A DNA stretch of 64,000 bases from Alkaliphilus hydrothermalis (GTDB lineage Bacteria; Bacillota; Clostridia; Peptostreptococcales; Natronincolaceae): contig NZ_JAFBEE010000001.1 of the NCBI RefSeq assembly GCF_016908555.1, positions 279,447 to 343,446 of the forward strand, given 5' to 3'. Below the pieces are notes generated by a model. The model worked only from the letters and a program-made list of their open reading frames with translations, had not been told where the DNA came from and made no database searches. A program made the translations under genes and the position numbers. Positions 1 through 9,095 of this stretch are shown here, piece after piece; within the stretch, counting starts at the first letter, position 1, and every line of letters begins with the position of its first letter.

Positions 1-27
1 GGTTTAAGGTGGTCTTTATTGACAATC

Positions 28-88
28 AGGGTGGTACCGCGAGAGATAGTCTTTCGTCCCTTTTATGGGATGGAAGACTTTATTTTTG
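28..88 (+). promoter_or_regulatory. T-box leader, 3' part (antiterminator and terminator)
   Basis: The T-box core AGGGTGGTACCGCG lies at 28-41. It is followed by a perfect 12-bp stem, 49-60 paired with 67-78, and a T-rich tract at 79-88: a transcription terminator that competes with the antiterminator formed by the T-box core. Uncharged tRNA pairing with the T-box favours readthrough into asnS, so the cognate tRNA should be tRNA-Asn (inference from the downstream gene). The specifier loop lies before the window and cannot be read. Confidence 0.93.
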
Positions 89-115
89 TATAAAATTATA
101 AAGGAGGCAGTTAAA

Positions 116-1510
116 ATGGAAACTACATTAATCAGACAAATGTACAAAGAAGACAGTAGTCAGTATTTAGGAAAAGAAGTAAAAGTTTCTGGATGGGTAA
201 GAACTGTAAGAGCATCTAAAAACTTTGGGTTTATTGAAATGAATGATGGAAGCTTTTTCAAAAACCTACAAATCGTATTCGACGATTCCCATGAAAACTT
301 TAAAGAATTATCTAAGCTTGTAATCAGCTCTGCTATAGAAGTTGTTGGTAAATTAGTAGAAACGCCAAACTCTAAGCAACCTTTTGAGATTCAAGCAACC
401 AGTATAAAATTAGAAGCAGACTCAGAGTCAGAGTATCCACTTCAAAAGAAGAAGCATAGTTTTGAGTACTTAAGAACAATCGCCCATTTAAGGCCAAGAA
501 GTAATACTTTTTCAGCAGTATTTAGAGTTCGCTCCCTATTATCATTCGCCATCCACAAGTTTTTCCAAGAGAGAAACTTCGTATATGTCAACACACCTAT
601 CGTAACTGCCAGTGATGCTGAAGGTGCGGGGGAGATGTTTAGAGTTACAACTTTGGATTTAGAAAAGCTTCCAAAGGATGAGTATGGAAAACTTGATTTT
701 TCAAAAGACTTCTTTGGTAAAGAAACAAACCTTACAGTGAGTGGTCAGCTAGAGGCTGAAGCATATGCCCTTGCTTTTAGAAATGTGTATAACTTTGGAC
801 CTACCTTTAGAGCTGAAAACTCCAATACTACTAGACATGCTGCAGAGTTTTGGATGATGGAGCCAGAGATTGCTTTTGCTGATTTAAATGACAACATGGA
901 TTTAGCAGAAGATATGATGAAATATATTATTAGATATGTACTAGAACATGCTCCAGAAGAAATGAACTTCTTCAATAGCTTTATTGATAAGGGTCTGTTA
1001 GAAAGACTTCAAAACATCGTGAGCTCTGATTTTGGACGTGTAACCTATACTGAAGCAATAGAAATCTTGAAAAATGCAGATAAAAACTTTGAATACCCTG
1101 TAGAGTGGGGATCAGATCTTCAAACAGAGCATGAAAGATACTTAGCAGAAGAGGTATTTAAAAAGCCTGTATTTGTTACTGATTATCCAAAGGATATTAA
1201 GGCCTTCTATATGCGTCTAAATGATGATGGAAAAACAGTTGCTGCAATGGATTTACTTGTACCAGGTGTTGGTGAGATCATCGGTGGAAGCCAAAGGGAA
1301 GAGCGATTAGATATATTAGAAAAGAGAATGGAAGACATAGGCATCGAAAAAGAAAGCTTATGGTGGTACCTTGAGCTTAGAAAATATGGTGGAGTTAAAC
1401 ATGCTGGATACGGATTAGGATTTGAGAGGGCTGTAATGTACCTGACGGGTATGTCAAACATTAGAGACGTAATTCCATTCCCAAGAACAGTTAAGTCTGC
1501 TGAGTTTTAA
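116..1510 (+). CDS. asnS: Asparaginyl-tRNA synthetase
   Basis: This cytoplasmic class IIb aminoacyl-tRNA synthetase attaches asparagine to tRNA-Asn with ATP. The protein is 464 aa, the usual AsnRS length. An N-terminal OB-fold anticodon-binding domain (about residues 15-105, VKVSGWVRTVRASKNFGFIE) precedes the class II catalytic core with motif 2 (FRAENSNTTRHAAEFWMMEPE) and motif 3 (GYGLGFERAVMYLTG) near the C-terminus. AsnRS rather than AspRS fits the short insertion and the motif 2 sequence. ATG 116 follows AAGGAGG at a good distance; an upstream in-frame ATG at 65 lies inside the T-box terminator stem and is not credible. Control is by the T-box leader just upstream, and a strong terminator follows. 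Confidence 0.96.
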   Translation: METTLIRQMYKEDSSQYLGKEVKVSGWVRTVRASKNFGFIEMNDGSFFKNLQIVFDDSHENFKELSKLVISSAIEVVGKLVETPNSKQPFEIQATSIKLEADSESEYPLQKKKHSFEYLRTIAHLRPRSNTFSAVFRVRSLLSFAIHKFFQERNFVYVNTPIVTASDAEGAGEMFRVTTLDLEKLPKDEYGKLDFSKDFFGKETNLTVSGQLEAEAYALAFRNVYNFGPTFRAENSNTTRHAAEFWMMEPEIAFADLNDNMDLAEDMMKYIIRYVLEHAPEEMNFFNSFIDKGLLERLQNIVSSDFGRVTYTEAIEILKNADKNFEYPVEWGSDLQTEHERYLAEEVFKKPVFVTDYPKDIKAFYMRLNDDGKTVAAMDLLVPGVGEIIGGSQREERLDILEKRMEDIGIEKESLWWYLELRKYGGVKHAGYGLGFERAVMYLTGMSNIRDVIPFPRTVKSAEF

Positions 1511-1518
1511 TGATGTGA

Positions 1519-1558
1519 ACCCCAAAGTTAGATCAAAATCTAATTTTGGGGTATTTTT
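1519..1558 (+). terminator. Rho-independent terminator after asnS
   Basis: A 14-bp stem (1519-1532 with 1539-1552, one G-T pair) is followed by ATTTTTAT. It lies nine bases after the asnS stop. The next 260 bases to 1815 hold no gene or structure that I can support. Confidence 0.9.
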
Positions 1559-1821
1559 ATGAACATTATAGTAGCAAAAAATTGCACATAAAATCTCAGC
1601 TGAAGAAACTTACATGGAGAATCTATTAATAATTATTAACAATGCAGGGAAAATAGATTGTGATGTAGAATAAATCATTGAGTAGATACATATAACAATT
1701 AGTTAATCGAGTCTCGAGGCAGCTCAAGGTAGTATTCTGTAAAGAAATGATATAAAAGGAAAGTTAGTTGTCATAATTATATTATGGTGACTATGTCTAA
1801 AATAAAAGGAGGCTGATGGGA

Positions 1822-2100
1822 GTGAAATATAAAATGATCAGGGGCGCCACGTTGCTGGCCGCCATAATTACCATCATTTCATCTCTGTCCTATTTATACA
1901 AAAAAATAATGATTCCTGGATTAGGTCCTTTATCTTTAGCGATTGTAATGTTCGGTCTAGTCTACTCATCAAAACACCAATATAGTGAAGGTAAAATCAG
2001 TAGGCAGTATTGGAGATTTATGTTTTATGTAGGATTACTTGGAGGGATTTTAAATATTTTTGCAGGTATTTCGCAGATAATGGTTGCGGTTAGTAAGTAA
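1822..2100 (+). CDS. Small three-helix membrane protein, unknown
   Basis: The protein is about 92 aa and almost entirely hydrophobic. Three likely membrane helices cover about residues 5-22 (GATLLAAIITIISSLSYLY), 27-45 (PGLGPLSLAIVMFGLVYSS) and 62-85 (FMFYVGLLGGILNIFAGIS), with a basic loop KHQYSEGKISRQYWR between the last two. I do not recognise a family. The start is uncertain: GTG 1822 is nine bases from AGGAGG (1807-1812), while ATG 1816 is only three bases away, so I prefer the GTG. It is monocistronic, between the asnS terminator and its own. Confidence 0.6.
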   Translation: MKYKMIRGATLLAAIITIISSLSYLYKKIMIPGLGPLSLAIVMFGLVYSSKHQYSEGKISRQYWRFMFYVGLLGGILNIFAGISQIMVAVSK

Positions 2101-2146
2101 ATATCCAACAATGGAGTATTAATTCAATTCCAAATAGAAGGAAATA

Positions 2147-2186
2147 AAGCTATCTTGTGGAATATACACAGGGTAGCTTATTTTTT
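2147..2186 (+). terminator. Rho-independent terminator
   Basis: The arms AAGCTA (2147-2152) and TAGCTT (2174-2179), with an inner GTG/CAC pairing, are followed by six T. It ends the small membrane protein gene. Confidence 0.7.
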
Positions 2187-2321
2187 AAATTATCTGTTAA
2201 TATGGATTCGAGGTCTTGATCAAATTATGGAGATGGTGGAGGGCTGTAGTATAGTGTAACATTATAGTATATATATATAATAGTCATCCAGCTACTTAAC
2301 TGTACTAAGGAGGAATATTTA

Positions 2322-3359
2322 ATGGGACTAGTCAAACCTGTAAAGCTCAACCCAGGAGATAAGGTAGCAACTGTCAGTTTATCTTGGGGTGGTGCTGGCG
2401 ACGAAGAATTCATTTGGAGATACAATCTTGGTAAAAGGCGACTAAAGGAAGAGTTTCAACTGGAGGTAGTGGAGATGGAGAATACCTTAAAGGGCTCTCA
2501 ATACATCTATGAACATCCAGAAAAAAGAGCAGAAGATCTAATGAATGCCTTTAAAGACCCCTCCATAAAAGGAATATTCACCTGTATAGGGGGCGACGAA
2601 AGCATTAGAATTTTGCCCTATATAGATTTTGATGTTATTAGAAAAAATCCTAAAGTATTTATTGGTTATTCTGATACGACCATTAGCCACTTTATTTGCT
2701 ATAAGGCTGGGCTTTCTAGCTTTTCTGGCCCTTCTATAATGGCTGAGCTTGCTGAAAATGTTGAGATGTTTGACTATACAAAGCTTTGGGTGCAAAAAGT
2801 CTTGTTTGATGACTCTCCTATTGGAAATATACCAGCGCCTCACTTTTGGACAAGTGAGTATATACCTTGGGAAGAAAGAAATAAAAACATCAAACGAAAA
2901 GTGTACGAAAACACTGGTTATGAAATTTTACAGGGACAAGGGATTGTTAGGGGGCATTTGTTAGGTGGATGTATAGAGGTATTGGAAATGATGAAAGGGA
3001 CTGAAATTTGGCCCACTTTGGATGAATGGGAGAATGCAATCTTATTTCTAGAGACTTCTGAAGATTTACCAACTCCAGAATTTGTTACCTATTGGCTAAG
3101 AAATTATGGTTCCCAAGGAATTCTTCAGAGACTGAAGGGGATTATTTTTGCTAAACCCTATGACAACCAATATTATGAGGAATACAAGCAAGTAATAGAT
3201 AAAGTAGTAAGCAAGGAATTAAAATTAGTAGACTTACCTATTTTATATAACGTGAGCTTTGGCCATACTGCACCATTGGCGATATTACCCTATGGAGCAG
3301 CGGCAGAAATCAATTGTGGTGATGCCACCTTTAGTATTGTAGAATCCGGGGTAGTTTAA
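2322..3359 (+). CDS. S66 family LD-carboxypeptidase / MccF-like serine peptidase
   Basis: The family includes LD-carboxypeptidase A, which trims murein tetrapeptides, and MccF, which cleaves microcin C-type aminoacyl nucleotides. At 345 aa it has the usual S66 length. The Ser-Glu-His triad can be placed: nucleophile S117 in GYSDTT, E244 in AILFLETSEDLPTPE, and H315 in VSFGHTAPLAILPYG. The oxyanion-region motif CIGGDESIRILPYID lies at about 88-102. No signal peptide is present, so the enzyme is cytoplasmic. The distinct insert around PHFWTSEYIPWEERNK and the WGGAG start lean to the MccF-like branch, meaning self-immunity or detoxification rather than murein recycling; this last point is inference. 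ATG 2322 follows AAGGAGG. Confidence 0.85.
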   Translation: MGLVKPVKLNPGDKVATVSLSWGGAGDEEFIWRYNLGKRRLKEEFQLEVVEMENTLKGSQYIYEHPEKRAEDLMNAFKDPSIKGIFTCIGGDESIRILPYIDFDVIRKNPKVFIGYSDTTISHFICYKAGLSSFSGPSIMAELAENVEMFDYTKLWVQKVLFDDSPIGNIPAPHFWTSEYIPWEERNKNIKRKVYENTGYEILQGQGIVRGHLLGGCIEVLEMMKGTEIWPTLDEWENAILFLETSEDLPTPEFVTYWLRNYGSQGILQRLKGIIFAKPYDNQYYEEYKQVIDKVVSKELKLVDLPILYNVSFGHTAPLAILPYGAAAEINCGDATFSIVESGVV

Positions 3360-3467
3360 ATATCATTTGATTTTTTATAGAATGACTATAGATTTTCATT
3401 TTGTTTTAAATGTTGCTTTAATTAAAGTGTTTACAATCTAAGACTAGAAATTGTAAGGGGGAATATT

Positions 3468-4411
3468 ATGAAGACTTTAGTTATGGGTGGAACCGAATTT
3501 GTCAGTAGTTCAATTGCTCAATTTTTAATATCAAAGGGCTACACAGTAGATATATTTACAAGGGGTAATAAACCGATTAAATATGAAGGTGTAAGAAAAC
3601 ATTTAAAAGGAGATCGAAAATCGTTGGAGGATTTAAGAGCAAATATCTCCAACGAGACTTATGATTATGTTTTTGATATCTCTGCCTACACAAAGGAAGA
3701 TGTAGAAAAGCTGACAGGGGTCATGAATAGGGAGTCCTTGAAGAGATACGTCCTATGTAGTACTGGTGGGGTATACATTCCTTCAAACGAAGTAGAATCA
3801 GAAGATTTTACTAGAGGTGAAAATATCAACTGGGGAAAATATGGCTTAGATAAAAAAGAAGCAGAGGATTATCTATTTGAATTATATGAAAAGGAGAATT
3901 TCCCTGTAACCATGTTGCGTCCAACCTATATGGAGAAGGAAACAACTTGTACAGGGAAGCCTATTTATTTGACCGTATTTCAGCGGGGTTAGATTTCCCT
4001 ATACCTATGGGGAATGTCACAACACAGTTCATTCATATTGACGACCTTGCAAGAATTTTTGAAAGTGTAGTTCATACTGACAAGACCATTGGTCAGGCAT
4101 GTAACGTTACCCATCCTCGTATTGTAGGATGGCAACAGTTGTTGAATATTGCTATGGATGTAGTAAAAAAAGAGGTAAAGGTCGTGCAAATTGATAGCCA
4201 AAATGCGCAAGTTCACGAACGGCAGTACTTCCCCTTCAGAAATGTCACCTATATGCTAGACATTAAGAAATTGGAGCGGGATGGACTACATGTCCCCCAG
4301 ATAGATTTAGAAGATGGATTAACCCGTACATACAAATGGTATAGGGGAGTTAAGCCACTGGTTCAAGACGTAAGAATGGATAAAATGGATGAAGTACTAA
4401 GGGGTGTGTAG
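3468..4411 (+). pseudogene. NAD-dependent epimerase/dehydratase (extended SDR), frameshifted
   Basis: Two overlapping reading frames together encode one extended short-chain dehydrogenase of about 314 aa. The first frame (from ATG 3468) starts with a Rossmann motif, here GGTEFVSSSIAQFL rather than GxxGxxG, and keeps the SDR tyrosine region (NWGKYGLDKKEAE, YxxxK). It reads LRPTY at 3915-3929 and then leaves frame. The second frame resumes with YGEGNNLYREAYLFDRI from 3929 and continues through FIHIDDLARIFE to 4411. The junction lies in TATAT (3927-3931), where the family motif RPTYxYGEGN would need two more bases. A 2-base loss in a TA repeat (or a sequencing error) explains it. The C-terminus nearly abuts the next GNAT gene. 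Confidence 0.88.
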
Positions 4412-4412
4412 A

Positions 4413-4925
4413 ATGAGAAAAATCTTTGTAGAGACCAGTCAAATAAGAATCAGAAATACGAAGGAAGAAGATTTGGATTTTGTAGTAACCTCCGAAAGGG
4501 ACCCTGCAAATGCCGCCTATGTAGACCAATGGGGGATCGATAAGCATAGCAAGTCACTAACAGACAAGGATATTTTACACCTCATTATAGAAGACAGAAC
4601 CAATAACAACAAGGTTGGATATATGATTGTAGCAGGATTACAAAATCCCCACCATAGTATAGAGCTTAAAAGACTAGTTATCACCACACCGGGCAAAGGC
4701 TTTGGGAGAGAGGTCTTAAGATTAATGAAGAGGTTAGCTTTTCAAGAACTAGATGGCCATAGATTATGGCTAGATGTTAGATGTAGCAACGACAGAGCCC
4801 ATAACTTATACAAAAGTGAAGGCTTTAAGGATGAAGGTATTTTAAGGGACTGTGTCCTTTACAATGGAAAATACGAGTCCATCATCATGATGTCCATTTT
4901 GGAGAATGAAATAGAAAAGATCTAG
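4413..4925 (+). CDS. GNAT family N-acetyltransferase
   Basis: A single-domain acetyl-CoA-dependent N-acetyltransferase of 170 aa. The acetyl-CoA pyrophosphate-binding turn is PGKGFGREVL in the middle, and the C-terminal half shows the usual RLWLDVRCSNDRAHNLYKSEGFKDEG pattern of RimJ/RimL and spermidine acetyltransferase relatives. The substrate cannot be read from sequence. I chose ATG 4413, one base after the preceding stop, with AAGGGG upstream; a GTG at 4404 overlaps the stop and is less likely. It is probably co-transcribed with the broken epimerase gene. Confidence 0.85.
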   Translation: MRKIFVETSQIRIRNTKEEDLDFVVTSERDPANAAYVDQWGIDKHSKSLTDKDILHLIIEDRTNNNKVGYMIVAGLQNPHHSIELKRLVITTPGKGFGREVLRLMKRLAFQELDGHRLWLDVRCSNDRAHNLYKSEGFKDEGILRDCVLYNGKYESIIMMSILENEIEKI

Positions 4926-4988
4926 AAGACAACGCTAACTCTAAATCTAATTATAAATCTATGCAAATTATATCTATGGGGGGCCACT

Positions 4989-5555
4989 ATGGAATACATG
5001 GGAAATAAGGAGTTTTGGAACAAGAAATTTATTAAAAGAGGAAATGTTCTATTAAATCCAGAATCTTCTTTAGTAGGTAATATTACCTATTTTAAAAAAG
5101 GATCTGTTCTTGATTTAGCCTGCGGGGATGGTAGAAATGATTTGTTTTTGCTGCAAGAAGGCTTTAAAGTAACAGGTGTTGATTTTAGTGAAGAAGCTTT
5201 GACAAGACTAAAGGATTTCGCAAAACAGGCAAATTACTCTGTTAATACATTGCAGGCGGACTTGAATTCTGCTGATTTTCTAAAGGATTTAGGTGTATTT
5301 GATAATATAGTTATAAATCACTATCGATTTAGTCCAAATCTTTTAGGAGATTTAGCTAAACATATATCAAAGGATGGCGTTCTTTTCATTTGTGGCTTTG
5401 GACACAAACATAGGGTGGATGACAGAATTAAAAAAGAAGATTTAATTCAACCTTCTGATTTGGAATCCTTAAAGAACAGTTTTCAACAGATAAAAGAGAT
5501 TGTATCTGATGATGAAAGAGGGTTTATTATCACATACCTCTATAGGAGGAAATAA
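4989..5555 (+). CDS. Class I SAM-dependent methyltransferase
   Basis: The protein is 188 aa with SAM-binding motif I VLDLACGDGRN (about residues 40-50), acidic motif II VTGVDFS, and motif IV FDNIVINHYRFSP. This architecture matches small cytosolic methyltransferases close to tellurite-resistance TehB. The catalytic substrate is not predictable. ATG 4989 sits five bases after a G-run (GGGGGG), a usable ribosome binding site. A second in-frame ATG at 4998 is possible. Confidence 0.82.
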   Translation: MEYMGNKEFWNKKFIKRGNVLLNPESSLVGNITYFKKGSVLDLACGDGRNDLFLLQEGFKVTGVDFSEEALTRLKDFAKQANYSVNTLQADLNSADFLKDLGVFDNIVINHYRFSPNLLGDLAKHISKDGVLFICGFGHKHRVDDRIKKEDLIQPSDLESLKNSFQQIKEIVSDDERGFIITYLYRRK

Positions 5556-5622
5556 ATGTATTTATCAAGAGGTTTTGAATAATATGATAGGGATCGGATT
5601 AAACAGATGAGGGGGGATAACC

Positions 5623-6522
5623 ATGAACAAAAAACTAATACATCAGTGGCTGGAAAAGGTATTGGGTAAAGACATTCATATTAAAGAGATGACTCAAATG
5701 AAGGGAGGAATCTCTTCTCCAATATATCGTATTAAAACTTCTGATGATCAAGAGGTGGTACTAAGGCAATTCACCAACAAAGAATGGCTTGGCAATTGCC
5801 CAGACTTAGCCCTCCATGAAGCAAAGAGTCTAGAGTGTGCTGCAAAGACTGGAGTTCCTTCACCAAAGATTATTGCTTTTGATGAAAAGGGATTTGAAAC
5901 GGAGCATCCCACCGTTTTAATGTCGGTACTGGAGGGTGAAGTGATTCTTGATCCAGATAATAGAAAAGAATGGCTTAGGGGATTAGCCCAAACCCTTGCA
6001 ACCATTCATACGGTTGATGTAAATATGCCTTGGAACTACTATACGTATAATCGTTCTTTTGAAACGGGGGACTTATCATGGTCTAGTGTCCCGGACCAAT
6101 GGTTAAAGGCTATTCAAATCGTTAAGAATGATAGACCCCATACAGAAATAGGTTTTATCCACAGGGACTATCATCCCGCCAATGTACTTTGGAAAAATAA
6201 CGAGGTTTCAGGTGTAGTAGATTGGGTGAATGCCTGCATAGGTCCCCGTGGTGTAGATGTTGGTCATTGTAGACTCAATCTTGCCCAATTACATGGGGTA
6301 GATACGGCGGATGCTTTTTTAGATGAATATTTACTATTAACGAAGGATCATTTTAGTTATCACCCTTACTGGGAGATCCTTTCTTTGATAGAGTGCTTAC
6401 CTGGACCTCCAGAAGTCTATAGGGGTTGGACTGAGTTAAATAAAAGTGATTTGACCAATCAATTGCTGATTGAACGATTAGACCAATACCTACTAAGTTT
6501 GTTGAATAGGTTTGTTGAATAG
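5623..6522 (+). CDS. Aminoglycoside phosphotransferase-family kinase
   Basis: This 299-aa soluble protein has the APH/choline-kinase fold. The N-lobe covers about 1-105. The Brenner catalytic loop HRDYHPANVLW puts the base at D182, and the metal-binding aspartate is D200 in GVVDWVNACIGPRGVDVGH. Family members phosphorylate small molecules (aminoglycosides, macrolides, choline, homoserine, sugars) with ATP or GTP. The motif IHRDYHPANVLW followed by WVNA resembles the macrolide/phosphotransferase branch, but substrate assignment is only a guess. ATG 5623 follows GAGGGGGG. Confidence 0.85.
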   Translation: MNKKLIHQWLEKVLGKDIHIKEMTQMKGGISSPIYRIKTSDDQEVVLRQFTNKEWLGNCPDLALHEAKSLECAAKTGVPSPKIIAFDEKGFETEHPTVLMSVLEGEVILDPDNRKEWLRGLAQTLATIHTVDVNMPWNYYTYNRSFETGDLSWSSVPDQWLKAIQIVKNDRPHTEIGFIHRDYHPANVLWKNNEVSGVVDWVNACIGPRGVDVGHCRLNLAQLHGVDTADAFLDEYLLLTKDHFSYHPYWEILSLIECLPGPPEVYRGWTELNKSDLTNQLLIERLDQYLLSLLNRFVE

Positions 6523-6569
6523 GTAAATCAGATGGAGAATGAAGCTTACTACTTCAAAAGGAGATAAAT

Positions 6570-7385
6570 ATGAAAAAAGGTTCTTTACTAGGTAAAGGTT
6601 TGACGGCGGAAGTCTATGAATACGGAGTTGATAAGGTACTGAAACTATTCTATGATGATGTATCTGAAAATGCAATTCAGACGGAGGCCAAAATAGGTAC
6701 AGAAGTTGTGAAGGCTGGCATCGCCGCCCCTGCTGTTTACGGAATGGTTGAAATTGATGGTCGTAGAGGCATTATATTTCAAAGGGTTGTCGGAAAGTCA
6801 ATGCTATGGCTTATTGAACTAAATCCCTTTAGGCTGGTTTATTATGCAAAAGTAATGGCAAGATTACATAGTCAAATTCATAGTCAATCAACTGACAAAC
6901 TACCCCTCCTAAAGGAAAAGGTGGTTTCTGCCATAGAAGAAACTAGTCATATACTGGGGAAAAAGCAACAAATCATCCTGGATTATCTAAAGGGATTACC
7001 AGAGGATGTAAAGGTCTGTCATGGGGACTTTCACCCTGATAATATTTTAGAGAACCAAGGGGACTGGAGGACAATAGATTGGACTAATGTCTATATTGGA
7101 AATCCCCTAAGCGATGTAGCTAGAACCTATCTCATGATCAGAAGTCCCTTTATGCCAAAAGGTACTGGGAAATTTGTTGTCATATTTTCAAAACTTATAA
7201 AACATATACTCTCCACCATCTATTTAAAGGAGTACCTTCAATTGACTCATAAAACGTCTGAGGATTTTCAACAATGGATACTGCCTGTGGCTGCAGCTAG
7301 GCTGACGGAAGAGGTACCTAATGAGAAAAAGTGGCTTTTAAATATGATTGACAAGGAACTGAAGCGGTTGAGATTGGAAAGGTGA
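6570..7385 (+). CDS. APH-fold kinase (phosphotransferase enzyme family)
   Basis: A 271-aa kinase-like protein. It has a glycine-rich loop LLGKGLTAEVYEY (7-18), a candidate ATP lysine at K25 in KVLKLF, catalytic loop VCHGDFHPDNIL (D153), and metal aspartate D170 in RTIDWTNVYIGNPLSDVAR. The ordered glycine loop makes it closer to a protein-kinase-like N-lobe than its neighbours. It lies 47 bases after another APH-type gene but is not closely similar to it, so this is not a recent duplication. The substrate is unknown. ATG 6570 has AAAGGAG upstream. Confidence 0.82.
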   Translation: MKKGSLLGKGLTAEVYEYGVDKVLKLFYDDVSENAIQTEAKIGTEVVKAGIAAPAVYGMVEIDGRRGIIFQRVVGKSMLWLIELNPFRLVYYAKVMARLHSQIHSQSTDKLPLLKEKVVSAIEETSHILGKKQQIILDYLKGLPEDVKVCHGDFHPDNILENQGDWRTIDWTNVYIGNPLSDVARTYLMIRSPFMPKGTGKFVVIFSKLIKHILSTIYLKEYLQLTHKTSEDFQQWILPVAAARLTEEVPNEKKWLLNMIDKELKRLRLER

Positions 7386-7462
7386 GGAACGTCATATGGT
7401 TAAAAATCAATATCCCAAGGAGTTAAAAAATTAGAAATCACATCACAAAGGAGGAATTTAAC

Positions 7463-7708
7463 ATGGCAACCATCGTTAAACATATAGAATCAGGTCATAG
7501 ATATATTCTTTTAGGCACAGGGTATGGGGCTTTTCAATCGGACAACTTCAGATTTTTCTCAGAGCGGGAGGGACAAATTGAAGCCGCCGCCGTATGCGAC
7601 AATCAAGGAACCATTAAATGGTTTAATACCTGCGACCTACAGGTGGTGGAGATTGATGGTCAACCCATTGGGGAAATTGAAGGCATAGATACCCTTATTC
7701 TAGAGTAG
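7463..7708 (+). CDS. Small conserved-looking protein, unknown
   Basis: An 81-aa acidic, soluble protein rich in beta-type sequence (HRYILLGTGYGAFQS, AAAVCDNQGTIKWFNTCDLQVVEIDGQPIGEI). It has no membrane segment and no known catalytic motif. The GGTGYGAF stretch and the alternating pattern suggest a compact beta barrel. A strong AGGAGG precedes ATG 7463 and a terminator follows, so I regard it as a real single-gene unit. Confidence 0.65.
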   Translation: MATIVKHIESGHRYILLGTGYGAFQSDNFRFFSEREGQIEAAAVCDNQGTIKWFNTCDLQVVEIDGQPIGEIEGIDTLILE

Positions 7709-7713
7709 ATATA

Positions 7714-7779
7714 AAGACCCTTCCAATAGTGGCACAGAATTTTAGTCAGATTAAGTCTAAAGTTGAAGGTCTTCTTTTG
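7714..7779 (+). terminator. Rho-independent terminator
   Basis: The arms AAGACC-TTC-AA (7714-7726) and TTGAAGGTCTT (7763-7773) pair with two small bulges and are followed by CTTTT. It closes the 81-aa gene. Confidence 0.6.
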
Positions 7780-7885
7780 TGTGAATTTTTTTCAACAAGA
7801 TGTATAGCTGAATACAAGCTACTATAGAGACTTATTAGTAAAACAGATTGTGTAAATAAAAATAATTAAAAAGAGAGGTCGGTCG

Positions 7886-8869
7886 ATGTTAAAACTTAAA
7901 CATTTATTTTCAAATATAGATTTAGCGACGATGATTGTATCCAACTGGGAATATGATGATTTAGAACCATTACAGTATTGGAATATTTCCTCCAATGCTA
8001 TATATCCCTTTAAAAATAAAGAAGAAATGTACTTCCTTCGTTTTGCCCCAAACGATGAAAAACATAAGGATAATATTGAAGCAGAGCTAGAATTTCTTTT
8101 ATATCTACAAAATCAAGGCTATTCTGCAATCCAACCTAAGACTTCTAAGCAAGGTAGATTAATAGAAGTCGTTGACACCCCTTGGGGGCAATATTATGCC
8201 AGTGTATTTAATAGGGTGAAGGGGGACTGCTTAGGTAGGGTTGAGCTAACCGAAAAAATGATAACTCTTTGGGGGAAAGCCTTAGGAAATTTACACTTGT
8301 TAAGTAGTGGTTATAATCCTACAGGAGGAAAACGTAGGAGCTGGGAAGACCATTTAGAATGGATCAAAAATGTTTTATCGGAGTTTCCAAACCAAGAAAA
8401 GCCGCTAGAGGAAGTCCAGATTTTAGAAACATATTTTAAGAATCTTCCTATAACGAATGACAATTATGGATTAATCCACTATGACTTTGAACTAGATAAT
8501 GTTTTCTTTGACAAAGAGACAAAGGAAATCACACCAATTGATTTCGACGATTCAATGTATCATTGGTACGGTATGGATCTAGAGCGGGCAATTAATAGTA
8601 TTAAAGATGAATTAGAACCAGACAAGGTAGAGGAAGCCATAAAGAGCTTTTTAGAGGGCTATCAGTCGGTAAAACCTCTTTCTGAAGAGACTCTAGACCA
8701 ACTCCATGTATTTCAAAGATTTGGCAATTTATATGGTTATACAAGGGTTTTACGGTCTATAAATGAGAAATGGGAGAATGAACCAGAGTGGATGGTAAAC
8801 TTAAGAGGGAAATTAGAGGGTGTATTGGAAAGAAGAAGTGAGCAGTTCAGTATGCCGTTAATAAAGTAA
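7886..8869 (+). CDS. APH-fold phosphotransferase
   Basis: A 327-aa protein whose catalytic loop is GLIHYDFELDNVFFD (D200) with metal aspartate D219 in ITPIDFDDSMYHWYGMDLERAI. HYD replaces the common HGD, as in the choline-kinase/YcbJ-like branch. The first 110 residues carry the N-lobe (EEMYFLRFAP, IEAELEFLLYLQNQGY). The substrate is unknown; relatives phosphorylate small alcohols or antibiotics. AGAGAGG precedes ATG 7886 and a terminator follows, so it is transcribed alone. Confidence 0.83.
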   Translation: MLKLKHLFSNIDLATMIVSNWEYDDLEPLQYWNISSNAIYPFKNKEEMYFLRFAPNDEKHKDNIEAELEFLLYLQNQGYSAIQPKTSKQGRLIEVVDTPWGQYYASVFNRVKGDCLGRVELTEKMITLWGKALGNLHLLSSGYNPTGGKRRSWEDHLEWIKNVLSEFPNQEKPLEEVQILETYFKNLPITNDNYGLIHYDFELDNVFFDKETKEITPIDFDDSMYHWYGMDLERAINSIKDELEPDKVEEAIKSFLEGYQSVKPLSEETLDQLHVFQRFGNLYGYTRVLRSINEKWENEPEWMVNLRGKLEGVLERRSEQFSMPLIK

Positions 8870-8904
8870 ATCGTTAAAAATCTTATCCTTTAAATTATTG
8901 TAAA

Positions 8905-8954
8905 AGCCAGCCCCACTTAAGTAATTATATTATACTGTGGTGGCTGGTCTTTCT
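8905..8954 (+). terminator. Rho-independent terminator
   Basis: AGCCAGCCCCAC (8905-8916) pairs with GTGGTGGCTGGT (8937-8948), one mismatch and one G-T pair, and is followed by CTTTCTC. Confidence 0.65.
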
Positions 8955-9095
8955 CATATCATCAAATATCAACTGTTTTTAAACATGCTAGAAATTTGGA
9001 TAGGTTATTTCTGATAGAGAATTAGAAGAATTTATATTGATGCTAAAGGATTAATATGATACTTTTAATTTATATTGAATAAAGGAGGAAGCTCA

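Noticed and set aside
2225..2290. TATA-rich repeat upstream of the S66 gene
   Set aside because: Simple low-complexity AT sequence at a promoter region; no defined repeat unit.
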